A stretch of DNA of 64,000 bases from Methylosinus sp. C49 (GTDB lineage: Bacteria; Pseudomonadota; Alphaproteobacteria; Rhizobiales; Beijerinckiaceae): contig NZ_AP022332.1 in NCBI RefSeq assembly GCF_009936375.1, positions 2,450,501-2,514,500 of the forward strand, given 5' to 3'. Numbering within the stretch: position 1 is the stretch's first letter; each line of letters starts with the position of its first letter. Of the stretch, positions 16,023-24,799 are shown piece after piece. The notes beneath the pieces are model-generated. The model ran no database searches and had not been told where the DNA came from. It saw nothing but the letters and a program-made list of their open reading frames with translations. A program made the translations under genes and the position numbers.

Positions 16023-16856
16023 CTACCGGACTTGCTCTCGCTCGGCGGCCCGCTGCGGCGCCGGTGCGGTCTTGGTCGGCGGGGTCATCCGCTTCTCCAG
16101 CGCCATCAAGGCGAGAATCGACTCCGCGACGAGCCTCTGCAGCGCGTAATAGAGGCCGGCGCGGCCATCGAGAAACAGGCCCTTGGCGAAATAGGCGTAG
16201 AGGAAGACGACGATCGGCGCCAGCGGCGGAAGGCTGCGCAGACGACGGATCAGCGAGGGCGGCTCGTCGGCGTCCAGCCGCTCGACCTCGCGCGACATAT
16301 AGCGAATTTGCGAGGCGACGAAGCGCGCCGTGGATTTGCGATCGTCATGGGTGATCTTGCCCGCGAGCGTCTCGATCGGACCATCGACGCGCCAGCCCTC
16401 GGCATGGCCGCGATCATAGACGGAAAAACGCCCGCGGCGCAGCAGCGCGGCTTTCGGCGGATAGAGCGAGCCGCTCAGCGGTCGGCCGAAAATCTCATAA
16501 TCGAAGCCGATCTCATAGGCCGCGACATCTGGCCCCGGCCGCAGCGCGCGCAATTCCGCGATGAGCGCGTCGCCGAGGCGATAATCGGCGTCGAGACGCA
16601 AGATCCATTCGGTGGCGACGCCTGTCTGCGTCATGGCGAAGCGCCATTGGCTCGCATGATTGTCGAAAGGCCGTGAGACGACACGCACGCGCGCATCGGC
16701 GCGCAGGATCGCCAGCGTTCGATCGGCGCTGCCGCTGTCGACGACGACGATGGACCTTGCCCAGCGCAGCCGCGACAAGGTGCGAGCGATGTTCGGCTCC
16801 TCGTCATGGGTGAGGAGAACCGGGGTGATCCGATCCAGCAGGGAAGGGCGGGTCAT
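16023..16856 (-). CDS. Family 2 glycosyltransferase (WaaE/KdtX-like)
   Basis: A 277-residue GT-A enzyme. TPVLLTHDEEPNIARTL opens the domain, then VVDSGSADRT and the DXD motif LRLDADYRL near residue 92. EIGFDYEIFGRPLSGS and KITHDDRKS match the subgroup related to lipopolysaccharide-core glucosyltransferases. A hydrophobic stretch near 215-235 could associate with the membrane. An ATG at 16856 was chosen because longer versions overlap the upstream gene and add unlikely Arg/Ser-rich sequence. It is the last gene of the polysaccharide operon. Confidence 0.87.
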   Translation of the reverse strand: MTRPSLLDRITPVLLTHDEEPNIARTLSRLRWARSIVVVDSGSADRTLAILRADARVRVVSRPFDNHASQWRFAMTQTGVATEWILRLDADYRLGDALIAELRALRPGPDVAAYEIGFDYEIFGRPLSGSLYPPKAALLRRGRFSVYDRGHAEGWRVDGPIETLAGKITHDDRKSTARFVASQIRYMSREVERLDADEPPSLIRRLRSLPPLAPIVVFLYAYFAKGLFLDGRAGLYYALQRLVAESILALMALEKRMTPPTKTAPAPQRAAEREQVR

Positions 16857-16881
16857 ATTACGGGACGCCTCGCAGGGAAGA

Positions 16882-18048
16882 TTACCGTAGCACATCTTCG
16901 TAATGCGCGACCATTTCCGCTGCGATGGCGGTCCAGCTCCATCGCTTCTCGACAGCGGCGCGTCCCCGCGCGCCCATCTCCTCGGCGGCGCGGGCGTCCG
17001 ATGCGATGATCGCGAGCCCGCGCGCGATAGAGCCGGCCTCCGGCGCGACGACGACGCCCGCGCGCTCGGCCGCGACCGCCTCGGCGACGCCGGCCGTGCG
17101 GGAGACGACGACCGGCCGGCCATGCGACATGGCCTCGAGCGCGACATTGCCGAAATTCTCATTGAGCGAGACGAGCGCGAGACAGGTGCAGGCGCGATAG
17201 AGCGCCGAGCGGTCCGGCTCGCCGATCTGCCGCGCGATGATCGTCACGCGCCCGCTGACGCCGAGCCGCGCCGCGAGGCGCGCCAGATCCCCCGCCTGGC
17301 CATGCTCGTCATTGCCGGCGATGACGCAGCGCAGATCGGGCGTTAGAGCGACGGCCTCGATCAGCGCCGCGAGATTTTTCTTCCAGTCGATGCGTCCGAA
17401 GGCGAGGACAAAAGGACCGCCGGTGATGGCCGTGGCGACATCCCCGGTGATATTCTGCTCTGCTCGCAGGTCTGCGGCGTCGACGCCATGGCCGATGACG
17501 GCCAGAGGCGGCAGATCGAAGCGGAAGGCGCGCAGATCCTCGGCCTCGCGCCGCGAGGCGAGATGGAGCGCCGCCGCCTCGCGAATGGTGCGGCGCTCGA
17601 ACAGAGCGATCCAGGCGGATTTGACGAGCGCGCTCTTGGCGCGCACCAGCGAGGCGACCAGCATTCCATGCGGCGAGAGCACATAGGGAGCGCCGCGGCG
17701 CCTCGCGATGCGCGCCGCCGCCAATGTCGGCCACAGAAAGACGGAATGGAGATGCAGAATATCGAAATCCGCCGCATGGCGCCGCAGCGCTGCGCCCATA
17801 GCGGGGGACCGATAGAGGCGTCGCCCGAGGCCGGTGGCGAAATAGGTGACGCCGACGCCGTCGAGATCGACGCGCGCGCCGAGCGGCGTCGGCGTGACGC
17901 CAGGGCCGTCGACATTGGTCGTATAGACCTCGACCGTATGGCCGAGCGCCGCTTGCGCCTTGGCGAGCCCATGCACGGCGTGGATCGTGCCGCCATAGCG
18001 GACTGCCGGCAGATAGGTGGGCGTGACATGGAGGATGCGCAGTCTCAT
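16882..18048 (-). CDS. Family 4 glycosyltransferase
   Basis: A 388-residue GT-B retaining enzyme. The N-terminal acceptor domain starts ILHVTPTYLPAVRYGG and carries LHLHSVFLWP and LSPHGML. The donor domain has FGRIDWKKNLAALIEA and the E-x7-E motif ENFGNVALEAMSHG near residue 287. The ATG at 18048 was chosen because the 33 codons upstream run into the preceding gene. It lies 7 bp after the previous glycosyltransferase gene, so translation is probably coupled. Its role is sugar addition to the repeat unit; sugar unknown. Confidence 0.88.
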   Translation of the reverse strand: MRLRILHVTPTYLPAVRYGGTIHAVHGLAKAQAALGHTVEVYTTNVDGPGVTPTPLGARVDLDGVGVTYFATGLGRRLYRSPAMGAALRRHAADFDILHLHSVFLWPTLAAARIARRRGAPYVLSPHGMLVASLVRAKSALVKSAWIALFERRTIREAAALHLASRREAEDLRAFRFDLPPLAVIGHGVDAADLRAEQNITGDVATAITGGPFVLAFGRIDWKKNLAALIEAVALTPDLRCVIAGNDEHGQAGDLARLAARLGVSGRVTIIARQIGEPDRSALYRACTCLALVSLNENFGNVALEAMSHGRPVVVSRTAGVAEAVAAERAGVVVAPEAGSIARGLAIIASDARAAEEMGARGRAAVEKRWSWTAIAAEMVAHYEDVLR

Positions 18049-18055
18049 GCCTCCG

Positions 18056-19129
18056 TCAGCGCACGTCGGCGAGGCAGCCGAGCATCGCCTCGAGCAGCCG
18101 CTCGCATCCGGCCTCGACGCGATAGTCGCGGCTCTGCGCGCGGCCATTCGCGCCCATGGCGCGCAGCCGCACGATCGGCGTGCGTGCGATCTCGCGCAGC
18201 GTCCGCTCGAGCGCCGCGGCGTCGCCGGCGGGGATCAGCCATCCATTTTCCGCGGTGACGCGCTCGACCGCCGCGCCGGTCCGATCGCTCGCCAGCACGG
18301 GCATGCCGGCGGCCATGCCCTCGATGACGACGAGCCCCCAGCCATCGTGACGTGAGGGCGCGACCAACGCATCGGCGCGGGCGTAGATCTGCGGCAACGC
18401 TTCCATTTGAGCGAAGCCGATGCGCTCGATGCGATCTGGAAAGCGCAACGCCAGCCGCTCCACATCCGCGCGCAGCGGCCCGTCGCCGACGAAAGCCGCC
18501 TCGAGCGCGACGCCATCGGCGAGCATTCGCTCGAGAGCGGCGAGAAGGAGATCGACGCCTTTGCGCGCGATCAGCGCGCCGGAAAACAATAGACGGGGCG
18601 CGCGGGGCTCGGCGTCGCCGCGCTCGATCGCCAGAAAGCCAGTGAGATCGGATGTATAGGGGAGGTTTCGATAGGGCCGTCGCGGGCCGAACTCGCGCCG
18701 ATAGGAAGCGACGGCCATCTCGCCCATGCCCCACATTTCGGCGGCGCTCGCGTGAAAGGCGCGCATGGCCCAGCGCCGATAGAGCGCGCCGAGAAGGGGC
18801 GGCGCCTGATAGCCGAAGCGCTCCCCCCAGAACGCGAAAGGACGGCCGGACGCAAAGCGCAGCTTCAGCAGCCGCTGCACGACCGGATGACGATAGAGGC
18901 CGAAAACGCAAAGGTCGCTGTCGCGCATCCATTGCGCGAGGCGCTCGAAAGGCGTCTCGCCGCAGCAGGCGTGCTCATGCGCCAGCGTCGGCGCGCGCCA
19001 TTCGCGATCGGGTGCGCGCATGCGCTCATAGATCACACGCAGCGCGATCCGCCCATCCGCGGCGAGGAGATCGAACAGGCGCGCCTGATAGGGCGAGGGC
19101 ATGTTGGTCACGATGACGACGGTTCGCAT
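18056..19129 (-). CDS. Family 4 glycosyltransferase
   Basis: A 357-residue GT-B enzyme. It starts VVIVTNMPSPYQARLFDLL, a variant N-terminal motif common in exopolysaccharide loci. The donor domain has LLFSGALIARKGVDLLL near residues 184-200 and the E-x7-E motif HDGWGLVVIEGMAAG near 271-285. The start overlaps the end of the polymerase gene by 22 bp, showing tight packing and likely translational coupling. Sugar and acceptor are unknown. Confidence 0.88.
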   Translation of the reverse strand: MRTVVIVTNMPSPYQARLFDLLAADGRIALRVIYERMRAPDREWRAPTLAHEHACCGETPFERLAQWMRDSDLCVFGLYRHPVVQRLLKLRFASGRPFAFWGERFGYQAPPLLGALYRRWAMRAFHASAAEMWGMGEMAVASYRREFGPRRPYRNLPYTSDLTGFLAIERGDAEPRAPRLLFSGALIARKGVDLLLAALERMLADGVALEAAFVGDGPLRADVERLALRFPDRIERIGFAQMEALPQIYARADALVAPSRHDGWGLVVIEGMAAGMPVLASDRTGAAVERVTAENGWLIPAGDAAALERTLREIARTPIVRLRAMGANGRAQSRDYRVEAGCERLLEAMLGCLADVR

Positions 19130-20562
19130 CTCTGCTCGCTATCGTCTCGGGCGGGGGGCTCCGTTGCGCCGGGTCGGGCGTTGGATTTCTTGGAGGTGAC
19201 GAGGCTGACGACCGTCCATGCGAGCACGGCGTAGGTCATCAGAATGATCTCCTGCATCGAGCGCATGCCGACGAAGAACACCATTAGGCCGAGGCAGTAG
19301 AGAACGCGGGCGTTCTCGCTGCGCTCGCGCAGCAGAGCCGTCCAGGAGGCCGCCGCCCAGCCGAGCAGTAGCGCGCCGAGGATGACGGCCGCGAGCCCAT
19401 AGGAGGCGTAGAGCTCGCCGATGATCGAGCTGGAGAGAGAGACGTCGGATTTGCCGACCAGCCCAGGCAGGCTGAAGCCGGCGTCGATCGGCTTGTCCGG
19501 CCATAGCGCGCGCGGAATGGGACGCACCAGCACGTAATAAATCTGCTTCCAGCCGACATATTCGACGACATCGGGGAAATAATGAATGATCTGGGCGAGC
19601 CGCAGGAAATTGTCGTCGACATGAAACTGGCCGGCGAACTCGAAATCCTCGAGGCCGACGTCGCCGCTCAGAAAGCCGTCGAGCCCGACATTGCGGATCA
19701 GCAGGATGAATTGCAGCAGGCTCAGCACGCCGATCGCGCCGCCGGCGACGATCGCGGTCCGCACGATGGAGAAGCGCTCCTTCAAGATCATCCACAGCAG
19801 CAGGCCGGAGCCGAGCATCATGCCGATGATCCGACGGCCGCCGCTCTGCGCGATGAAGGCGCAGACGATTGTCGTGAGCAGAACGGAAATCCAGACGCGC
19901 GGATCGGCCCAGCGCGCCTTGGCGCGCGTCGCCACCAGCACTGTGGCCGCCGGCAGCACATAGCCGAAATAGGCGAGATGATCGATGAAGGCGTCCCAGC
20001 CGCCGAGATCGCCGCGCGACCAGGGCGCAGCGAAGCGCGGCTGAAACAGCCCGTCGATCATCCGCGCCGGATCGAATCTCGCCGGAATGCCATAGGAGGA
20101 GATGCATAGAGCAAAGCAGAGGCAGACGGCGATGAAGGCGTTTTGCGCCGGCAGATCGGCCCGCGCGGCGCGCGCGATCGGCCTCGGCGCGCCGATCGTC
20201 GGAATGAGCCGTCCGAGCGGGATGAATAGGGCGAAGACGGCGATCGTCTCCAGCGCGGCGATCACATCGTCGCGGCCGAGTTCGTCCAGCGGATAGGCGC
20301 CCTGCAACAGATCGAGCAGGATCCAATAGATGATCGCGACGAGGAGAAGATTCTCGGCATGCAGCAGGCCGTGCAGCCCCTCGACCAGAGCGCGCATGAG
20401 CGGGATGGCGAGAAGGCTCGTCGCCAGAACCGCCGCCGGCAGGAACATGGCGCCCTGCGGCGCGTAGTCGATCGGCGTCAGCGCGACGGCGAGGACGCCC
20501 CCGGCGCCGATGATGGCCGAGCCGGCGAGCGCGACGCCGGCGTCGCCGGGAAGCGGCCGCAT
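19108..20562 (-). CDS. Wzy-like oligosaccharide repeat-unit polymerase
   Basis: A 484-residue polytopic membrane protein with about eleven hydrophobic helices and a larger loop near residues 300-370 (containing FHVDDNFLRLAQIIHYFPD and RPIPRALWPDKPID). This layout, with a conserved-looking IPR-WP-KP loop motif, is typical of O-antigen polymerases of the WzyE/oligosaccharide-polymerase type that join lipid-linked repeat units in the periplasm. The ATG at 20562 gives a hydrophobic protein at once; the open frame upstream is antisense-like sequence over the previous gene. It lies between two glycosyltransferase genes. Polymerase families are very divergent, so the exact linkage cannot be stated. 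Confidence 0.82.
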   Translation of the reverse strand: MRPLPGDAGVALAGSAIIGAGGVLAVALTPIDYAPQGAMFLPAAVLATSLLAIPLMRALVEGLHGLLHAENLLLVAIIYWILLDLLQGAYPLDELGRDDVIAALETIAVFALFIPLGRLIPTIGAPRPIARAARADLPAQNAFIAVCLCFALCISSYGIPARFDPARMIDGLFQPRFAAPWSRGDLGGWDAFIDHLAYFGYVLPAATVLVATRAKARWADPRVWISVLLTTIVCAFIAQSGGRRIIGMMLGSGLLLWMILKERFSIVRTAIVAGGAIGVLSLLQFILLIRNVGLDGFLSGDVGLEDFEFAGQFHVDDNFLRLAQIIHYFPDVVEYVGWKQIYYVLVRPIPRALWPDKPIDAGFSLPGLVGKSDVSLSSSIIGELYASYGLAAVILGALLLGWAAASWTALLRERSENARVLYCLGLMVFFVGMRSMQEIILMTYAVLAWTVVSLVTSKKSNARPGATEPPARDDSEQRCEPSSS

Positions 20563-20567
20563 GACCG

Positions 20568-21794
20568 CTAGGCTCCCGCGGCCGAGTTGCGCCGGCGCAG
20601 CGCTTCGCGTCCGGTCTCGCGCAGCTGCGCGATCACCGCCTCGGGCGTGAAATCGGCGGCGCGGGAGATCGCGCGGGCCGACATAGCGGCGAGGCGCTGC
20701 GGATGACGCAGCGCCCAGAGCAGCGCGTCGCGCAGCGATGCGGCGTTCTGATCCGGCAGCAGCAGGCCGCTCGCGCCGTCGAGCACGACGTCGCCGCAGC
20801 GCGGCGAGACGATCGCCGGCAGCCCATGCGCCTGCGCCTCGAGCTGGGTGAGCGCGAAGCCGTCGGAATGCGTCGGCAGGACGAACACATGCGCCTTTCG
20901 ATAGAAGCCCGAGGTCTCGTCGCGCGGAACCTCGCCGAGGAAACGAATATCGGCATAATCCTTTTGGGCGGCGGCGCCCAGCTCGTCGCGTCCGACGACG
21001 AGAAATCGGATCGGCTCGCCGCGCAGCATGGCGGCCGCCTCCAGCAGCGTCCGCGCGCCTTTGCGCAGCGAGAAGGCTCCCAGAAAAAGCACTGTGAGCG
21101 GATGATCCGCGTCGAAACGCTCGGGGTAATGCCGCGCCGCGCTCGGGCGTTCCGGGCGATACATCAGCGGCGCGATGGCGAGCTTTTCGCGCGGGACGCC
21201 CACGGCGATGAGACAGTCCCGCGCCCAGGTGGAATTGACGAGGATCATATCCGCCGTCTCGCATTCCTCGCGCCAGCGGCGCCAATAGGCATCGGGCGGC
21301 GCATCCGCTCGCGCGCCATCGCTCTCCGCCAGCGCGGAGATCAGCGCCGCCTCCTGCGGGCCGCCGTCAATCTGGTTCAGTATGGCGGCGAAGCCGCGGC
21401 TGCGCGCCGCGCGCAAGCTCTGCGCGGCGGCGTAGCTGTAGCAGATCGCGACGCCGCCGGCCGGCGCGCGCATTCTGTGCAGCCGCGCCGCGGCGAAACG
21501 ATCGAAGCGCAGATTATCGGCATGGAGGCCGGACCAGTTCGCGCCCGGCGCCAGCCGCGCGACGCTCCGCGAGGCGATGGAGGGGAGCGTGTCGGCGAGG
21601 ACGCGCGCGCTTTCGAGCCGCGCCGAATAGCGCGCGGCAAGACGGGGGCTCGCGGCGCGCAGCGCGCGGCTCCATGGACGATCGGGCGGCAGCCATATAT
21701 CGGTGAGGAACGCGCGCAGCAGGCCGCGCTCGTGCAGAGCGGCGGGCAGGGCGTAATGCTCGCGCGCGCCGATCTGACAGACGATCCAATCCAT
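20568..21794 (-). CDS. Family 4 glycosyltransferase
   Basis: A 408-residue GT-B enzyme. The N-terminal half is family-divergent but contains YSYAAAQSLRAARSRG and NQIDGGPQE. The donor domain has LFLGAFSLRKGARTLLEA near residues 232-249 and the E-x7-E motif HSDGFALTQLEAQAHG near 313-328. It starts 13 bp after the family 2 gene and ends 5 bp before the polymerase gene. Probably an inner-membrane-associated enzyme adding one sugar to the repeat unit. Confidence 0.87.
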   Translation of the reverse strand: MDWIVCQIGAREHYALPAALHERGLLRAFLTDIWLPPDRPWSRALRAASPRLAARYSARLESARVLADTLPSIASRSVARLAPGANWSGLHADNLRFDRFAAARLHRMRAPAGGVAICYSYAAAQSLRAARSRGFAAILNQIDGGPQEAALISALAESDGARADAPPDAYWRRWREECETADMILVNSTWARDCLIAVGVPREKLAIAPLMYRPERPSAARHYPERFDADHPLTVLFLGAFSLRKGARTLLEAAAMLRGEPIRFLVVGRDELGAAAQKDYADIRFLGEVPRDETSGFYRKAHVFVLPTHSDGFALTQLEAQAHGLPAIVSPRCGDVVLDGASGLLLPDQNAASLRDALLWALRHPQRLAAMSARAISRAADFTPEAVIAQLRETGREALRRRNSAAGA

Positions 21795-21807
21795 GGGGTC
21801 ATGCGCG

Positions 21808-22680
21808 TCAGAAATCGCTCCAGCCTCCTTTGCGCAAGGCGAGCTTGGCGGCGACCGCAGCCTTCGACACGAGGCGCCTGTGCGCGCGCATGCGCCAAAG
21901 ATGATGCGGGATCATCGCCAGCCCGGCGAGGACGCCGCGCCTGCGTCTCATCCGCAGGCAGAAGAAGACACGATTGGCGATCTGCAGCGCGGCCAGCGGA
22001 TAGAAGCGCGGCGGATAGCGCAGAAAGGCGAGCAGCGCGATATTGGCGATGCTCGCCGCATTGACGCCCGGCTCGGCGTGATGCGCGAAATCGGAATTGT
22101 GGAACACGCGCAGATAGGGCGTGAAGACGAGCCGGCGCCCGCGCTCGATGAGGCGCAGCGCCATATCCTCCTCCTCGACGCCATAGGCGAGCGGCAATGG
22201 CAGATAGCCGTCCGCCTCGAGAAGATGGTTGCGCCGAAACACAACGCCGCCGCCATTGAAGCCGCAAGTCTCGCGCAGCGCGCGCCGATCCGGCGCCGGC
22301 GTCTCGCCGGGATGGACGATCTGCGACGTCGCCAGCGAAATGTCGGGGAAGCGCGCGAAAATCTCGCCGGCGCGGGCGAAGAAATCCGCGTCCAGCGGAT
22401 AGGAATCATCGTCGAAAGCGGCGATGAGCGCGTGGCGCGCGGCCGCTGTCATAAGGTTGCGTCCGCCGCCCGGCCCGACGCGCGTCTCGCTGACGATGAC
22501 GCGCACCGTTGGAAAAGCCGTGCGCACCGCATCGGCGCAGTCATGCCTAGCGGCGTCGACGTGAACGATGATCTCGGCCGGCGGCGGCCGGCAGGCCTCG
22601 AGCCGCCGCAGCGTGTCCAATGTCTGCGCGATGCGCGCGAAGGCGGCCACGGTCGCGGTGATGTGCGGCGGCTCGCTCAT
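21808..22680 (-). CDS. Family 2 glycosyltransferase
   Basis: A 290-residue GT-A enzyme. TATVAAFARIAQTLDTLR opens the domain, IIVHVDAARHD follows, and the metal motif is AAFDDDSYPLD. GYLPLPLAYGVEEEDMAL is the acceptor/catalytic block (ED pair) near residue 185. A helical, basic C-terminus could bind membrane. The ATG at 22680 overlaps the stop of the upstream gene as ATGA. Four more codons upstream are also open. Confidence 0.86.
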   Translation of the reverse strand: MSEPPHITATVAAFARIAQTLDTLRRLEACRPPPAEIIVHVDAARHDCADAVRTAFPTVRVIVSETRVGPGGGRNLMTAAARHALIAAFDDDSYPLDADFFARAGEIFARFPDISLATSQIVHPGETPAPDRRALRETCGFNGGGVVFRRNHLLEADGYLPLPLAYGVEEEDMALRLIERGRRLVFTPYLRVFHNSDFAHHAEPGVNAASIANIALLAFLRYPPRFYPLAALQIANRVFFCLRMRRRRGVLAGLAMIPHHLWRMRAHRRLVSKAAVAAKLALRKGGWSDF

Positions 22681-23636
22681 CGCTCCGCCCATCCGGCGAC
22701 GATGCGGGCGAGGCCCTTCGCGCGTCCGCGCAATATCTCACGCGAGAGCGGCCCGGCGGCCCCGAGCAGGCGCAGCGTCGAGCCGAGAGATTCGAGAATT
22801 GCGTAAGCGGCGATGAGCGAGAGCGCATGCGCGCGCGAGCGCCCGAGCGTGCGGCGCAGGACCACATAGCGATTGAATATGTCGTCCTCGGCGGCGATCC
22901 GCGCCGAGACGCGCCCGCCCGGCGCGTGAAAATGCGCGATGCGCGCGCGCGGCGCGAAATAGAGCGCGCCGAAGCGGCGAAGCTTCAAGGAGAGATCGAC
23001 ATCCTCGCTCATCGTGCAGCGATGCAGGAAGAAATCCGAGAAGCCGCCGGCGGCCACATAGGCCGAGCGCCGGATCATCGCCGCGGCGCCGCCGATCCAT
23101 TCGATCTCGGCGATATCCGCCGGCGCCGGCGAGAAGCCGTAGCGCAGCAGCGGGCCGATGACGCGCCCCTGCCACTCGCCCTCGCCAAAGCCGAGCAGGC
23201 GGCGCAGCACGAAACGCCAGACGCGGGTCGGCGGCGGCCAGCCGTCATTGCTCATATTCGCCATCACGCCGACGCTGTCGGCCCGCGACGCGAGCGCGTG
23301 GGCGAGCTCGGCGACGCAATCTTTCTCGAGCGCGACATCGTCGTCGAGCAGCAGCAGCAGCGCTCCGCGCGACGCCTCGATCGCGGCGCGGCGCTGTCGC
23401 ACGGCATTGGGCGGCGAGACGGCGAGGAAGCGGATGGCGAGGCCGCGCGCGCGCCAGAGCGGGTCTTCGGCGACCGCGCGCGTCTCCGCGTCTCCGCCGC
23501 CATCGGCGATGATAATCTCGTAGACGCCGAGCGTCTGGGTCGCGATGGTTTCGAGAAGCCGTCGCAGCGATTGCGGGCGGCCATAGGTCGGCACGATCGC
23601 GCTGATCGTCGGCGCGGCGTCGCTGGCCTCTAGCAT
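22677..23636 (-). CDS. Family 2 glycosyltransferase
   Basis: A 319-residue GT-A enzyme. ISAIVPTYGRPQSLRRLL at residues 12-29, IIIADGGGDAET, and the metal motif LLLLLDDDVALE near 97-108. GGAAAMIRRSAYVAAGGF and MSEDVDLSLKLRRFG give the acceptor-binding and ED motif region. A C-terminal hydrophobic helix near 270-295 suggests a membrane anchor. The ATG at 23636 overlaps the preceding gene by 7 bp. Its product probably adds a sugar to the lipid-linked repeat unit. Confidence 0.87.
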   Translation of the reverse strand: MLEASDAAPTISAIVPTYGRPQSLRRLLETIATQTLGVYEIIIADGGGDAETRAVAEDPLWRARGLAIRFLAVSPPNAVRQRRAAIEASRGALLLLLDDDVALEKDCVAELAHALASRADSVGVMANMSNDGWPPPTRVWRFVLRRLLGFGEGEWQGRVIGPLLRYGFSPAPADIAEIEWIGGAAAMIRRSAYVAAGGFSDFFLHRCTMSEDVDLSLKLRRFGALYFAPRARIAHFHAPGGRVSARIAAEDDIFNRYVVLRRTLGRSRAHALSLIAAYAILESLGSTLRLLGAAGPLSREILRGRAKGLARIVAGWAER

Positions 23637-24799
23637 CGCGCTTCTCCGAGCCCGAGCGCCGCCGCGAATTTCGCCTGCGCGCTTCGATAGGAGAAATCGC
23701 GGTCGCCCGCATCGCCGGCCGTCTCGCCGAGGCGTCGGCGTAGCAGCGGATCGCGCGCCAATGCCGCGAGCGCGGCGGCGAGCGCCGCGACATCCGGCGT
23801 CTCGACATGCAGCAGCGCGTCGCCATTGGCGCGCGACCATTCCGCCGCCGTGCTATCGGGCGGGCCATAGAGAAGAATCGGCAGGCGCGTGAGCGTGTAA
23901 TCGACGAGCTTGCTCGGAAAGGAGAGGCGCATGGCGCGCTGTTCATTCACGAAAAAGGAGAAGGGAAGAAAGAGAGCGTCGGCGCGCGCCGCCAACTCGG
24001 CGAGGAAATCTTGTCCCGCGATCATGCCGCCGATGATCGTCGAGGCGTCGCAAAGACCGATGGATCGCGCCGCCGTCGCGCTGAGCGGTCCGAAGATCAG
24101 CAGGCGCCCGCCTATGGCGGCCATGGCCGCCGCCGCGTCGCGCAGCGCCGCGGCGAGGCCCGGCCAATGGACGCTGCCGGCGAATGCGAGCGTGAAGGGA
24201 CGCTCCGGCCGCGCCTGCGGCGCAGGCGGCGTCGCCTCACGCGCGCGGAACGGCGGCAGCACATGGCCCGGCGCGCCGTAGCGGGTGGCGTAGTCCTCCG
24301 CCATTCGCGCCGAGATGCAGAGCCGCGACGCCGCGCCGCGATAGACCGCGCCGAAATAGCGATCGCGCGCGCGTTCATGCGCCGCGTTGCGCAGAGCGGT
24401 GCGCGGCCAATCATCATGCATGATGAGATGCAGCGGCAGGCCGCGCCGCGCCGCAAAGGCCGCCGCCGCGCGCCAGGAATGATGCTGTCCCACAGTGACG
24501 ATGGCGTCCACGCGCCAATCGCCGACGCGCCGCTGCACGCGCGACGCGTCATAGGGGGCGAAGCGCTCGACCGCCGCCTCGAAATAGGGCGCGAAGCGTG
24601 TGACTTGCAGGCGCGGCGGCTCGCGCGTCAATCCCGCATAGCGCACGCCCGGCAGGCGGCGAGCCGGGTCGGAGGAACCGAGATAGCCCTCGATGATGCG
24701 CAGATTTTCAGCAGGCCACGACTCCAAGAGCCGATACAGAAACAGCGAGCCGTGACAGGAGCGCTCGACCGGCGCGCAGCCGCAATAGAGGAGATTCAT
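23630..24799 (-). CDS. Glycosyltransferase, GT-B fold, divergent
   Basis: A 389-residue protein that looks like a divergent GT4-type enzyme. The N-terminus MNLLYCGCAPVERSCHGS resembles the acceptor-side loop of such enzymes. TVGQHHSWRAAAAFA, LHLIMHDDWP and LAFAGSVHWPGLAAAL line up with the sugar-acceptor region and the start of the donor domain, and FPSKLVDYTLTRLPIL replaces the usual E-x7-E block. It overlaps the Wzt gene by four bases (ATGA) and the next glycosyltransferase by seven. Assignment to a transferase family rests on fold-like pattern and operon context. Confidence 0.72.
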   Translation of the reverse strand: MNLLYCGCAPVERSCHGSLFLYRLLESWPAENLRIIEGYLGSSDPARRLPGVRYAGLTREPPRLQVTRFAPYFEAAVERFAPYDASRVQRRVGDWRVDAIVTVGQHHSWRAAAAFAARRGLPLHLIMHDDWPRTALRNAAHERARDRYFGAVYRGAASRLCISARMAEDYATRYGAPGHVLPPFRAREATPPAPQARPERPFTLAFAGSVHWPGLAAALRDAAAAMAAIGGRLLIFGPLSATAARSIGLCDASTIIGGMIAGQDFLAELAARADALFLPFSFFVNEQRAMRLSFPSKLVDYTLTRLPILLYGPPDSTAAEWSRANGDALLHVETPDVAALAAALAALARDPLLRRRLGETAGDAGDRDFSYRSAQAKFAAALGLGEARC